A stretch of 50,634 nucleotides of DNA from Arcobacteraceae bacterium (GTDB taxonomy: Bacteria > Campylobacterota > Campylobacteria > Campylobacterales > Arcobacteraceae), in NCBI GenBank assembly GCA_023138835.1, contig JAGLOP010000016.1:1-50634 (forward strand), in the 5' to 3' direction. The position numbers were made by a program, and so were the translations under genes. Below are positions 1-8,679 of this stretch, one piece after another (position 1 is the stretch's first letter; every line of letters starts with the position of its first letter). The notes under the pieces are model-generated. The model worked only from the letters and a program-made list of their open reading frames with translations, was not told the DNA's origin and ran no database searches.

Positions 1-49
1 GACCTACGGGTTATGAGCCCGTCGAGCTACCGTGCTGCTCTATTCCGCG
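1..49 (-). tRNA. Initiator tRNA-Met (CAT), partial at window edge
   Basis: Read on the minus strand the gene starts CGCGGAATA at position 49. It continues through the D arm to an anticodon loop CTCATAA flanked by three G:C pairs (CGGG/CCCG). The C at position 1 and the GGG/CCC anticodon stem are the hallmarks of the initiator tRNA, as opposed to elongator tRNA-Met. The T arm and acceptor 3' side lie outside the window. It is separated from the upstream tRNA-Gln by only 5 bases and is probably co-transcribed with it. Confidence 0.9.
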
Positions 50-54
50 ACTTG

Positions 55-129
55 TGGATGGGGTACTAGGATTCGAACCTAGGAATGCTAGCACCAAAAG
101 CTAGTGCCTTACCGCTTGGCGATACCCCA
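55..129 (-). tRNA. tRNA-Gln (TTG)
   Basis: Complete cloverleaf on the minus strand: acceptor TGGGGTA/TACCCCA, D stem GCC/GGC, anticodon stem CTAGC/GCTAG around loop TTTTGGT (anticodon TTG), T arm CTAGG-TTCGAAT-CCTAG, discriminator T and an encoded CCA (55-57). It is the first gene of a two-tRNA unit (Gln, then initiator Met) transcribed from a consensus promoter 30 to 60 bases upstream. Confidence 0.96.
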
Positions 130-160
130 TTCTTTTCAACATATTTGTTAAGTGGGTGGA

Positions 161-189
161 ATTATAGTTAAATTTTTTATCTTTGTCAA
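161..189 (-). promoter_or_regulatory. Consensus sigma70 promoter of the tRNA-Gln/tRNA-fMet unit
   Basis: On the minus strand, TTGACA (184-189) and TATAAT (161-166) are separated by exactly 17 bases, a perfect match to the bacterial housekeeping consensus. Protein-gene promoters in this phylum usually lack a recognisable -35, so a full consensus here fits a very strong stable-RNA promoter. A C-rich stretch (CCACCC) follows the -10. Confidence 0.88.
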
Positions 190-253
190 GTGTATTTGAA
201 ATCTTTTTTAAATTTTGTTATACACTGTAATTTTTTACTTATTGATAATCTGA

Positions 254-259
254 TATAAT
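254..259 (+). promoter_or_regulatory. -10 element upstream of mfd
   Basis: A perfect TATAAT lies 31 bases before the GTG start of mfd, with no clear -35, as is usual for sigma70 promoters in this phylum. An AAGGA ribosome-binding site follows at 275-279. The 130-290 intergenic region thus holds two divergent promoters and nothing else that I can identify. Confidence 0.6.
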
Positions 260-290
260 GATGCTTGAAATATAAAGGATGACAGTTTAA

Positions 291-3257
291 GTGAATAATA
301 TTTTTAACTTTTTAAAAGAAAATAAAAGCGTACAACTTCTAATAGTTAGTGATGATAAGCAAGCACAATGTGCTAGTGATATAGTAGCATATCAAGAAAA
401 AGTTCCTTTTGTACTTAGTGATTTTAGGGCAAATTATGGGGATGATTTATTATCATTTAGCGAAGAACTACAGCAAATTACAAAAACTTTAGATGAATAT
501 CATACATATAAAAAACAAAATAAGGTTTTAATAGCACCTATAAGAACTATTAGTTTTAAACTTCCAAGTAGTGATTGTTTTGATAAGTTTGAAATATCAT
601 TTGCTGATACTTTGGATATAAAATCATTTAAAGATAAGCTTTATTCTTGGGGATATTATTTTGTTGATATAGTTACAGCGGAGGGCGAAGTATCTATTCG
701 CGGGGATATAATTGATATTTATCCTCCAAATAGTGAATATAGTTTTAGAGTTTCTTTATTTGATGATGAAGTTGAAAGTATTCGGCAATTTGATGTTGAA
801 AACCAAAAATCTTTTAAAGATGAAATTGAAAGCTTTGATATTCATCCTGCTTTTTTAGCACTAGATGAACAAAGTCTTGAACTTATAAATGAGAAAATTG
901 AATTAAGCAGCAGTGATGCTTTTATTAAAGATATTCATTCTTTAGGATTTTGGTATCTAGGGTCTTTAGGAGAATTTTATACTCAAAAGTTAAGTAGTGT
1001 GATTACAAAAGAGGCTTTGGACGAGATTGAAGAGGCTTATATTTTTGATGAGCAGAGATTAGCTAAAGAAGAATTGCTTTCTATTACACCAATTTTGAGC
1101 AGTGATAATTATAAAGAGATAAGTCCGGTAAATATTAATGAATTTCTAGAGTTTCATAAAGAAAAAAAAGTAACTATTATTTCAAGTACAGAAGCTAGAA
1201 TTAGAGCCATAGGGTTAGATTTAAAAAATCCTAATATTAAATATATATATGAAAACTATATTATTAATCTTTTAGGGAAAGATGAAGTAATAATTTCTTT
1301 AAATAAAGAGATTAAAAAGAGAAGAAAACGAAAAGTAAAAATAGTCCTTGATGAGCTTAGAGTTAAAGATTTTGTGGTTCATGAAGAGTATGGAATAGGT
1401 CAGTTTGAGGGTGTTGAACCTATTGTTGTCATGGGTGCCAAAAGAGACTTTGTAAAGTTATTGTATGCAAATGATGATAAACTTTTTGTACCTGTTGAGA
1501 ATCTTGATGTAATTGATAGATATGTGGCAGACAGCGGAAATACTGCTCTTTTAGATAAACTTGGCAAGGGTAGTTTTGCCAAGTTAAAATCAAAAGTTAA
1601 AGATAAACTTTTTGCAATTGCCGGTGATATTATTAAACTTGCAGCTGCTAGAGAGCTAACTAACGGTGTTGTTTTAGATACTTCCAAAGAGGAGATTGTA
1701 TTATTTCAAAAACAAGCAGGATTTGAATATACAAAAGATCAGACAAGAAGTGTAAAAGAGCTGTTTAAAGATTTAAGTTCAGGTATGTCGATGGATAGAC
1801 TTTTAAGCGGTGATGTTGGATTTGGTAAAACAGAGGTTGCGATGAATGGATTGTTGGCAACTGCTTTAAGCGGTCATCAAGCACTTTTTGTATGTCCAAC
1901 TACTTTGCTCTCTTCACAACATTTTAATGGATTAAGACAAAGACTGAAGCCTTTTGGTGTGAAACTTGGCAAAGTAGATGGACGAACCGCAACTAAAGAT
2001 AAAACTCATTATAAAAAAGAGTTTGAAGCTGGGAATATTGATATTTTAATCGGTACTCATTCTCTTTTAAATATCACTGCAAAAGATTTGGCATTAGTTA
2101 TTATTGATGAAGAACATAAATTTGGAGTGAAGCAAAAAGAGAAATTAAAAGAGTTACGAAATGATGTACATATTTTTTCTATGAGTGCCACACCAATTCC
2201 TAGAACTTTAAATTTAGCATTGAGTAAGATAAAAGGGATGAGTAGTTTATTGACACCTCCAAGTGAAAGACTGGGGGTAAGAAGTTATGTTAAAGAGTAT
2301 AGTGACCAACTTATAAAAGAAGTTATTTTAAGAGAAAAGCGTCGTGGAGGGCAACTTTTTTATATTCATAATTCTATTGCAGGAATTGAATCTAAAAAAG
2401 AGGATTTACTTAATATTTTACCAACACTTAAAATTGCAATTATGCACTCACAAGTTAAACCGGCACAAACTGAGAAAATTATGGAAGATTTTGAAGATGG
2501 TAAGTATGATATTTTACTTGCAACTTCTATTGTGGAATCCGGACTTCATTTGCCAAATGCAAATTCAATAATTATAGATGGTGCAGATAGATTTGGAATA
2601 GCTGATTTACACCAATTAAGAGGTAGAGTAGGGCGTGGAACTAAAGAGGGATATTGTTATTTTGTAGTTGAAGATAAAAATAAAATAACACAAGATGCTA
2701 TACGAAGACTTCTTGCTCTTGAAAGTAATTCATACTTAGGAAGCGGAACTGCACTTGCTCACCAAGATTTGGAGATACGAGGCGGCGGTAATATTATTGG
2801 AGAAGCTCAAAGCGGACATATTAAACAAATAGGATATTCTCTTTATCTCAAAATGCTAGAAGATGCTTTGGCACAACTTAGCGGAGAGATAAAACAGCAG
2901 ATAAAAACTATAGATATTAAGCTTACAATTTCTGCATTTATCAGTGATGATTATATTAGTGAAGATAGAATTAGACTTGAACTTTATAGAAGACTTAGCA
3001 AGGCTGTCAACAAAGCTGAAGTTTATGAGATACAAGATGAGATGGAAGATAGATTTGGCAAACTTGATACTCCTACTAAACAATTTATTGAATTGATTAT
3101 TATTAAAATTACAGCTTTAAGTAAGGGAATTAAAACTATAAGTAATTATGAGATGAATATATCTATAGTTTATGAAGATAATAAAAAAATTGTGTTAAAA
3201 TCACCAAGTAAAGATGATGATGATTTAATTAATACAACATTAAAATATTTAAACTAA
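291..3257 (+). CDS. mfd: Transcription-repair coupling factor Mfd
   Basis: This 988-residue SF2 translocase displaces RNA polymerase stalled at DNA damage and recruits the UvrABC excision machinery. The N-terminal third is UvrB-like. A polymerase-interaction segment follows near residues 360-400 (VVHEEYGIGQFEG). The motor has Walker A GDVGFGKTE near residue 505, the DEEH box (IIDEEHKFG) and helicase motif VI around QLRGRVGRG. The C-terminal repair domain is present, and the length is slightly below the roughly 1,100 residues of enterobacterial Mfd, as in other Campylobacterota. The start is GTG at 291 with AAGGA 11 bases upstream. It is the first gene of a plus-strand run and is followed 9 bases later by an unrelated membrane protein. 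Confidence 0.96.
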   Translation: MNNIFNFLKENKSVQLLIVSDDKQAQCASDIVAYQEKVPFVLSDFRANYGDDLLSFSEELQQITKTLDEYHTYKKQNKVLIAPIRTISFKLPSSDCFDKFEISFADTLDIKSFKDKLYSWGYYFVDIVTAEGEVSIRGDIIDIYPPNSEYSFRVSLFDDEVESIRQFDVENQKSFKDEIESFDIHPAFLALDEQSLELINEKIELSSSDAFIKDIHSLGFWYLGSLGEFYTQKLSSVITKEALDEIEEAYIFDEQRLAKEELLSITPILSSDNYKEISPVNINEFLEFHKEKKVTIISSTEARIRAIGLDLKNPNIKYIYENYIINLLGKDEVIISLNKEIKKRRKRKVKIVLDELRVKDFVVHEEYGIGQFEGVEPIVVMGAKRDFVKLLYANDDKLFVPVENLDVIDRYVADSGNTALLDKLGKGSFAKLKSKVKDKLFAIAGDIIKLAAARELTNGVVLDTSKEEIVLFQKQAGFEYTKDQTRSVKELFKDLSSGMSMDRLLSGDVGFGKTEVAMNGLLATALSGHQALFVCPTTLLSSQHFNGLRQRLKPFGVKLGKVDGRTATKDKTHYKKEFEAGNIDILIGTHSLLNITAKDLALVIIDEEHKFGVKQKEKLKELRNDVHIFSMSATPIPRTLNLALSKIKGMSSLLTPPSERLGVRSYVKEYSDQLIKEVILREKRRGGQLFYIHNSIAGIESKKEDLLNILPTLKIAIMHSQVKPAQTEKIMEDFEDGKYDILLATSIVESGLHLPNANSIIIDGADRFGIADLHQLRGRVGRGTKEGYCYFVVEDKNKITQDAIRRLLALESNSYLGSGTALAHQDLEIRGGGNIIGEAQSGHIKQIGYSLYLKMLEDALAQLSGEIKQQIKTIDIKLTISAFISDDYISEDRIRLELYRRLSKAVNKAEVYEIQDEMEDRFGKLDTPTKQFIELIIIKITALSKGIKTISNYEMNISIVYEDNKKIVLKSPSKDDDDLINTTLKYLN

Positions 3258-3266
3258 AGGGTAAAG

Positions 3267-4034
3267 ATGGAAAATGATACAACTGAAAATAAAGAACAAA
3301 GTAATATTTTATTATATAGTTTAGCTGGTTTGTTAGTAGTAATAACAGGATTAGTTGTATATGTCTATATAGGTTTTGATATGGTTAAAAAGGGTGATTT
3401 AGAAGATAAATATATAAAAACAGAGGAAGTAACATTTACCTCTTTACCCTCTTATATTCAAGATGAGTATATTAAAAAGTATACCTTTACAAGTAAAATA
3501 AACATCTTAAATGAAGAAATCAAACAATTAAAGAAAAAGAACGAAGTTTCAACTCATACAAATGAAAATGAAAATGAAGTAGAATCTATTGTAAAAATAG
3601 CAAAAGAAGTAGAACCGGAAGTAGAAGCTATTATAGAAATAGCAAAAGAAGTTGATATTGTAGTTGATAAAACAAAATATAAAAGTTATATGTGTACAGA
3701 TATGGCAAATGGTACTATTTATCCATCAACAAATTGTGTAAAACTATTGAATGAATTTCTGGACACTAATAAAGATGCAAAAATATTTGAAGTGATTGGT
3801 ATGGTAGATACAAAAGAATTTAAAATATTAAATAAATTAAGACAAAATAATGATACACCAGAAGTTGATAGAATATCAAATTTTGCACAACTTGGACTTT
3901 CAAGACAAAGAGTTATTGAAGCAACTTGGGGTATTAAAGGATATTTAGGAACTCAAACAAATATCAAAGTTGTAAATTATACAATTGTATCAAAGAAAAA
4001 ATACAAAGGATTTATAGTAAGAGCATATAAATAA
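3267..4034 (+). CDS. Membrane-anchored periplasmic protein, possible OmpA-like C-terminal domain
   Basis: I do not recognise this 255-residue protein as a named family. Residues 15-36 form one transmembrane helix, with a short cytoplasmic N-terminus and a periplasmic remainder. A glutamate-rich linker (about residues 90-135) contains an imperfect repeat around IAKEVE. The C-terminal 115 residues have the order expected of an OmpA-like peptidoglycan-binding fold: a strand with a GMVDT segment (compare GHTD), a helix beginning LSRQRV (compare LSxxRA), then two strands. The match is weak and lacks the canonical D and R ligands, so it is a suggestion only. The ribosome-binding site AAGGG precedes ATG 3267. 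It ends 2 bases before the flavoprotein gene. Confidence 0.75.
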   Translation: MENDTTENKEQSNILLYSLAGLLVVITGLVVYVYIGFDMVKKGDLEDKYIKTEEVTFTSLPSYIQDEYIKKYTFTSKINILNEEIKQLKKKNEVSTHTNENENEVESIVKIAKEVEPEVEAIIEIAKEVDIVVDKTKYKSYMCTDMANGTIYPSTNCVKLLNEFLDTNKDAKIFEVIGMVDTKEFKILNKLRQNNDTPEVDRISNFAQLGLSRQRVIEATWGIKGYLGTQTNIKVVNYTIVSKKKYKGFIVRAYK

Positions 4035-4036
4035 AA

Positions 4037-5092
4037 ATGATTTATGATATTGCCATTATAGGGGCAGGTGCCAGTGGTCTTATGGCTGCATCACAACTCA
4101 GTGGGGAGCATAATAAAAAAGTTTGTGTAATAGATAGAAATACAAAAATCGCATCTAAAATAAAAGTTAGCGGTGGAACAAAATGTAATATTACAAACAA
4201 ATATTTAAGTGCTAAAAAATACCTTGGAGATGAAGAATTTATTGATGAGGTATTTAAAACTTTCAATCATCAGGATTTAATGAATTTTTTAAATAAAAAT
4301 GGTGTAAATCCAATTTTTAACGAGAAGATTGTTAAGGGTACTTATTTTTGTAAAAGCAGTGATGATGTAATCTCAATGTTCAAGAAATTAACTACTAAAA
4401 TCAAATACTATTTAGATACGATTGTTAAAGATGTTGAATTTGAAAATGATAAATTTATAATCAAAACAAATCATAAAATAATAGAAGCTGAAAAATTAAT
4501 AATAGCAAGCGGTGGATTATCTTACCCATCTTTGGGTGCTACTGATATTGGATTTAAAATAGCAAGAAAATTCGGACATACTATCATTACACCAAACCCT
4601 GCACTCGTAGGATTTACAGTACAAAAAGAACAATTTTGGTTTAAAGAGCTTAGCGGACTTTCTCTTGATAAAGTTCATATAAAAGTAGGCAATAAAGTAT
4701 GTTGTGGAAGTTTACTATTCACTCATAAAGGTTGCAGTGGTCCTGTGATTTTATCTACATCACTTTATTGGCAAAAAGGACAAATCAGTATAGATTTTTC
4801 TCCAATGAAAAATAGCTATTTACCAAAAAGATTTAAAAAAGCAATTAAAAATCTTAATATAGAGATACATGATTATAAAATATCACCTGCTGGAAACTTT
4901 GGATATACAAAAGCAGAAGTCACTAAAGGCGGAGTTTGTACAGATGAAATAAATGTACAAAATATGGAGAGCAAATTACAACCAAATCTATACTTTTTAG
5001 GGGAAGTTTTAGATGTAACAGGGGAACTTGGCGGATATAACTTTCAATGGGCATTTTCTTCAGCTATGCAATGGTATAAGTTTAATGAATAA
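4037..5092 (+). CDS. HI0933/BaiN-family FAD-dependent oxidoreductase
   Basis: This 351-residue flavoprotein belongs to the HI0933-like (YhiN/BaiN) family, whose physiological substrate is generally unknown. The N-terminal dinucleotide-binding motif is IIGAGASGLMAA (about residues 7-18). The family signature around residues 45-55 appears as GGTKCNITN, where GGRCNVTN is usual. A second FAD-contact region near the C-terminus reads GEVLDVTGELGGYN followed by the family's QWAFSS block. Homologues are commonly 390-420 residues, so this one is on the short side, but both termini are intact. The start codon is 2 bases after the preceding stop, which suggests co-transcription. It is not necessarily a bile-acid enzyme despite the BaiN name. 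Confidence 0.88.
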   Translation: MIYDIAIIGAGASGLMAASQLSGEHNKKVCVIDRNTKIASKIKVSGGTKCNITNKYLSAKKYLGDEEFIDEVFKTFNHQDLMNFLNKNGVNPIFNEKIVKGTYFCKSSDDVISMFKKLTTKIKYYLDTIVKDVEFENDKFIIKTNHKIIEAEKLIIASGGLSYPSLGATDIGFKIARKFGHTIITPNPALVGFTVQKEQFWFKELSGLSLDKVHIKVGNKVCCGSLLFTHKGCSGPVILSTSLYWQKGQISIDFSPMKNSYLPKRFKKAIKNLNIEIHDYKISPAGNFGYTKAEVTKGGVCTDEINVQNMESKLQPNLYFLGEVLDVTGELGGYNFQWAFSSAMQWYKFNE

Positions 5093-5097
5093 TTAGA

Positions 5098-5103
5098 TAT
5101 AAT
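5098..5103 (+). promoter_or_regulatory. -10 element upstream of the CZB chemoreceptor gene
   Basis: TATAAT sits 6 bases after the flavoprotein stop and 26 bases before the chemoreceptor ATG. An AAGGATT ribosome-binding site lies between it and the start. There is no recognisable -35 box. Confidence 0.5.
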
Positions 5104-5129
5104 TATTCAATTTTATTTAAGGATTAAAT

Positions 5130-6533
5130 ATGTTTTTTGGTAATTGTAAAAGCCAGGATAAAGAGATAGAAACTTTAAAATCAAAAGTTGCTTCACTTGA
5201 GAATTTGTTAAAAGATAAGGAACTTGAAAATGAGAAAGTTTTAAACGCTTTAAAAGAATCTGAACAGAAAGTTGAGGATGCCAATTCAAGCTGTGATACG
5301 ATGAAAAAGATTGCCGCTTTTTCAACTCAGGAAGCAGTACTTGCCCTTGGAAAGAATAGTGAAATATTATTTCAAAATGATAAAGCAAAAGAAAATATAG
5401 ATGATATGTCATCTTTGGTAAATGCTATATCAAGAATGGACACAAGAGTTATATTAGCTGATTGTGAAGCTAAAATAAATTATAAAAAAGAAGATGACAT
5501 ACTGCTGGTGTCTCTTGTAAAAACTACTTTAAATGATACGAGTGATGATGATAGTCTACTTCATATTCATAATGAGAATATAAATGAATCTTTAAATTCT
5601 ACACAAAATGTATATATACAGCTTCTTGATGAGTTAAAATCTATGAGTAAAGAAGCAAAAGAGACTGCGGACGGTTCAACTGAAGGTTTAACTCTTACAA
5701 ATAATATTGTCAGCGATACTAAAAATTTACATGAACAAATAGAAAATGAAGAGAAAATTGTAAATTTACTTGTAGAAAAAAGTAAAGATATTTCCGAAGC
5801 TATCGTAGTAATTGACCAAATTGCATTTCAAACAAATATTTTAAGTTTAAATGCAGCTGTTGAAGCGGCGACTGCCGGAGAAGCAGGAAAAGGATTTGCT
5901 GTTGTTGCTGCTGAGGTTAGAAATCTTGCAGGTCGATCAGCAGAAGCTGCTAAAGAGATTAAAGAACTTGTTGAAGCTATTCAAGATGAAGTATCAAAAA
6001 TAAAAGAAAGTTCTGTTATTGTAGGTTCAGTTGTAAATGAAACCAAAGACAGAGTAAGTGTACTTATTAAACTTATGCATCAATTTCAAAGAAATGCCGG
6101 AAGAAGTGTATTTGAAGTGGATAGTATCAGTAATAAAATATTTATTAATCTTGCAAAATTAGATCATACAATTTATAAAAATAAGTTATATCAATTACTT
6201 TTTGGAGAAGATGCAGGTTTTAACGCAGTAGATCATAAAAGTTGTCGTTTAGGTAAATGGTATAGTACAGGTCTTGGCAAAACAGAATTTAGTTTTGTGA
6301 GATCATATAAAGCACTAGACAGTGTTCATAAAATTGTTCACGATGAAGCAAATGATTTGGCTTCGCAATGTGCCGGTGGAAGTGTAACATGCAGTAAAGC
6401 TAAAATTCAAAACAGTATCCATATTATTGAATCTGCAAGCCGCAAAGTATTTGATGGACTTGATTTAATTTTAGAAGAGAAAAATGAGCATGTTATGAAA
6501 GTAGCGGCAAAAGATTTATTTAATCAAAAGTAA
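5130..6533 (+). CDS. Cytoplasmic methyl-accepting chemotaxis protein with C-terminal CZB zinc-binding domain
   Basis: This 467-residue receptor has no transmembrane segment. It opens with a coiled coil (residues 8-50) and a weak PAS-like stretch (about 70-130). The receptor signalling hairpin follows, with the tip around residues 228-265 ([20 protein letters not shown]). The C-terminal CZB domain shows the expected zinc ligands: His near 345 (LDHTIYKN), the H-x-x-C pair in [10 protein letters not shown] (about 369-372), and a distal His near 399-403. The architecture resembles H. pylori TlpD, a soluble receptor whose CZB cysteine reacts with oxidants. Sensing redox or energy state here is inference. 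A receiver-domain gene follows 11 bases later. Confidence 0.92.
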   Translation: MFFGNCKSQDKEIETLKSKVASLENLLKDKELENEKVLNALKESEQKVEDANSSCDTMKKIAAFSTQEAVLALGKNSEILFQNDKAKENIDDMSSLVNAISRMDTRVILADCEAKINYKKEDDILLVSLVKTTLNDTSDDDSLLHIHNENINESLNSTQNVYIQLLDELKSMSKEAKETADGSTEGLTLTNNIVSDTKNLHEQIENEEKIVNLLVEKSKDISEAIVVIDQIAFQTNILSLNAAVEAATAGEAGKGFAVVAAEVRNLAGRSAEAAKEIKELVEAIQDEVSKIKESSVIVGSVVNETKDRVSVLIKLMHQFQRNAGRSVFEVDSISNKIFINLAKLDHTIYKNKLYQLLFGEDAGFNAVDHKSCRLGKWYSTGLGKTEFSFVRSYKALDSVHKIVHDEANDLASQCAGGSVTCSKAKIQNSIHIIESASRKVFDGLDLILEEKNEHVMKVAAKDLFNQK

Positions 6534-6544
6534 AAGGAGTTATT

Positions 6545-6919
6545 GTGGCAGATAAAGTATATAAAGTAGCAGTTGTAGATGATGAAAATGAAATATTGAG
6601 TATGATTAGCAGATTTTTAGGAAGAAGCGGCAAGTACAATGTAACAACATATTCAAATCCTGTGGTTGCTGTAGATGCAATTGATAATGAAGTTGATATT
6701 GTTTTATTGGATATTATGATGCCGCAAATGAATGGACTTGATGCTTTAGAAAAGATTATAGAAAAAAATCCAAATCAAAAAGTTGTTATGATGACAGCAT
6801 ATTCAACTTTAGATAAAGTTTTAAAATCTCATAAAGAGGGTGCTATAAATTATCTTATGAAACCTTTTGATTCTTTGCAGGCCTTAGAACAAAAAGTTCA
6901 AGATGTTTTAAAACAATAG
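6545..6919 (+). CDS. Stand-alone response-regulator receiver protein
   Basis: A 124-residue protein consisting of a single receiver domain: the acidic pair DD at 12-13, phospho-acceptor Asp56 in LLDIMMPQMNG, the conserved Thr in MMTAYS and the Lys in MKPFD. There is no output domain. It starts with GTG behind a strong AAAAGGAG site and is probably translated with the upstream chemoreceptor gene. It differs from the usual CheY of this phylum (no VVDDSSTMRR motif), so it is better called an orphan receiver. The sequence just downstream looks like a decayed histidine kinase that could once have been its partner. Confidence 0.92.
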   Translation: MADKVYKVAVVDDENEILSMISRFLGRSGKYNVTTYSNPVVAVDAIDNEVDIVLLDIMMPQMNGLDALEKIIEKNPNQKVVMMTAYSTLDKVLKSHKEGAINYLMKPFDSLQALEQKVQDVLKQ

Positions 6920-7045
6920 ATATTATAACTATAAATAATAGTGGTCAAGAAATTATTAGAATTGCGGGGAGTGTGAAATATGACACATGAAGTTGAAAAT
7001 GCTGGTGATGGTGCTTGTTTTAAAGTGATATTACCTTGCAAGTAG
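6919..7045 (+). pseudogene. Probable histidine-kinase C-terminal remnant
   Basis: The stretch between the receiver gene and the ymdB-type gene encodes kinase-like peptide in two frames. From 6919 one frame gives ITINNSGQEI and then IRIAGSVKYDT before a TGA at 6988-6990. The other frame, from 6980, gives HEVENAGDGACFKVILPCK and stops at 7045. The second peptide closely matches the last strands of HATPase_c domains (VEN..DG..F.V.LP), and the first resembles the G1-box region. The core ATPase motifs between them are missing, and there is a frameshift near 6986. The stop codon overlaps the TTG start of the next gene, as expected for a formerly translationally coupled kinase gene. Confidence 0.5.
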
Positions 7046-7848
7046 CATTTATAGGTGATATTGTAGGTCGTCCAGGACGAAAAATAATTAAACAAAATTT
7101 GCAAAAATTAAGAGATAAATATAATATAGATTTAGTAATAGCAAATGGTGAAAATGCCAGTCATGGATTTGGTATAACTGTTAAAAATGCAGATGAATTA
7201 TTTAAAAGTGGTATTGATTTAATCACAGGTGGAAATCACTCTTGGGATAAGAAAAAAGATATGCTGATTTTACTTGAAACAAAACCGGTATTAAGACCTG
7301 ATAATTATCCAAAAGAGGTAGCAGGGAGCGGTGTAAGAATAGTGAATATTGGAACTGAAAAGTTAGCAATTGTTAATCTTATGGGTATAATAAGTATGCC
7401 TCAAGTTTTAAATCCGTTTACTCATGCTGTTGCTTTAATTCAACAGTTGAAAGATGATGGTATTAAGCATATATTTATGGATTTTCATGCAGAGGCAAGT
7501 GCTGAAAAACGGGTGATGATGAAATTGCTTGAGGGTAAAGTCAGTGCAATATGTGGAACTCATACACATATAGGAACTGATGATTTAGAAATATCTGATG
7601 GTACTTTTTATGTTACAGATGTAGGGCTGACCGGCTGTAGAGATAATGTAATAGGGATGGATAAAAAAGTTCCAATTGCCAAGGCATTAACAGGTCTTGG
7701 CGGACATTTTGATGTCCCTAACAGTTGTAAATCTATTATGCAGATTATAATTGTAACTTTAGATGAAGACGGCAGATGCTGTGAAGGTTTAAAAATAAAA
7801 CTTTACGATGATAAAGAAGAAGTAATTTCACAAGCAATTATGAATTAA
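7036..7848 (+). CDS. YmdB-family metallophosphoesterase (cyclic-nucleotide phosphodiesterase)
   Basis: This 270-residue protein matches the YmdB family (TIGR00282), dinuclear-metal phosphodiesterases studied in Bacillus and Deinococcus that act on cyclic nucleotides. Metal-binding motifs are visible in order: GDIVGRPGR (8-16), NGENASHG (36-43), GGNHSWD (about 65-71), FHAEASAEK (about 152-160) and GTHTHIGT (about 174-181). The full family length is present. TTG at 7036 is the only start that keeps the first metal motif (MQVAFIGD). Its ribosome-binding site is weak and the start overlaps the end of a kinase remnant, so translational coupling may once have driven it. A promoter is not obvious. 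Confidence 0.93.
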   Translation: MQVAFIGDIVGRPGRKIIKQNLQKLRDKYNIDLVIANGENASHGFGITVKNADELFKSGIDLITGGNHSWDKKKDMLILLETKPVLRPDNYPKEVAGSGVRIVNIGTEKLAIVNLMGIISMPQVLNPFTHAVALIQQLKDDGIKHIFMDFHAEASAEKRVMMKLLEGKVSAICGTHTHIGTDDLEISDGTFYVTDVGLTGCRDNVIGMDKKVPIAKALTGLGGHFDVPNSCKSIMQIIIVTLDEDGRCCEGLKIKLYDDKEEVISQAIMN

Positions 7849-7890
7849 AAATTTGATAGAATAATACCATATTAAAAAAGGATTAAATTT

Positions 7891-8679
7891 ATGATTATAA
7901 TTCCTCAAACAAAAGGTGGTGTTGGTAAATCAACATTAGCTATGCAGGTGATTGCACCTTATCTTTATAAAAAACATGGTAAAAAAATAACATATATTGA
8001 GATAGATGATGAAAATAATGATTCTGAAAGTTTTAATAGAACTGAAATAGTTAATAAAAGAATGCTTCAAACAAATAAATTAAAAGAGCTTGATGAGCTT
8101 ATTTTAATGGATGATAATCATGAAGTTATAGTTGATGTTGGCGGTAACAAAACTTCATCTTTAGTGCTTGATGAGATAAAAAAAGTTGGAACATTTGGAA
8201 ATGTAAAGTGGATAGTGCCTTTAGGTGATGGTGAACTTGATGGTAAAAATGCAATTGCAACTATGAAAAAGCTTAAAAAGATTGAACCAAATGCCAAAGA
8301 CAATTTAATATTTGCTCTTAGTCGGGCAATCTCTACAGAAGAAGATTATTTAGAAGAACAATTTATAAATTTCTTTGGACATAAATATTTAGGTAGTAAT
8401 TCTACAATTACTGATGTAGTACAAAATCCAAAATATATCCCTATAGTAAATGATAAAATAATTACAATCAGCAGGTATCTTGGCAGCACAGTTTGGGAGA
8501 TGGCACATAATAATACTGACTTTGCAAAAAAAGCAATGGAAGCAAAAGAGTTAGGTGATGTGAATAGCGCTAGAAAATATCTGTTTTTTAGAAGAATTCA
8601 AACGGAAGCAAAAGATTATGTTTTGAATAATCTAAACGGTGTTTTTTGTTCACTCGATAATTGGATCGATATTAGATAA
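7891..8679 (+). CDS. ParA/MinD-superfamily P-loop ATPase, orphan
   Basis: A 262-residue ATPase with the deviant Walker A motif KGGVGKST at residues 8-15, which defines the ParA/MinD superfamily, and a Walker B-like VIVDVGG near 79-85. The segment after the P-loop (YIEIDDENND) resembles the plasmid StbB/TraL-type branch more than chromosomal ParA or MinD. No parB gene or parS-like repeat is visible nearby. The stop shares one base with the start of a small tail-anchored protein, implying a coupled pair. The role is unknown; positioning of a membrane or DNA cargo would be usual for the superfamily. The ATG is preceded by AAGGATT. Confidence 0.85.
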   Translation: MIIIPQTKGGVGKSTLAMQVIAPYLYKKHGKKITYIEIDDENNDSESFNRTEIVNKRMLQTNKLKELDELILMDDNHEVIVDVGGNKTSSLVLDEIKKVGTFGNVKWIVPLGDGELDGKNAIATMKKLKKIEPNAKDNLIFALSRAISTEEDYLEEQFINFFGHKYLGSNSTITDVVQNPKYIPIVNDKIITISRYLGSTVWEMAHNNTDFAKKAMEAKELGDVNSARKYLFFRRIQTEAKDYVLNNLNGVFCSLDNWIDIR

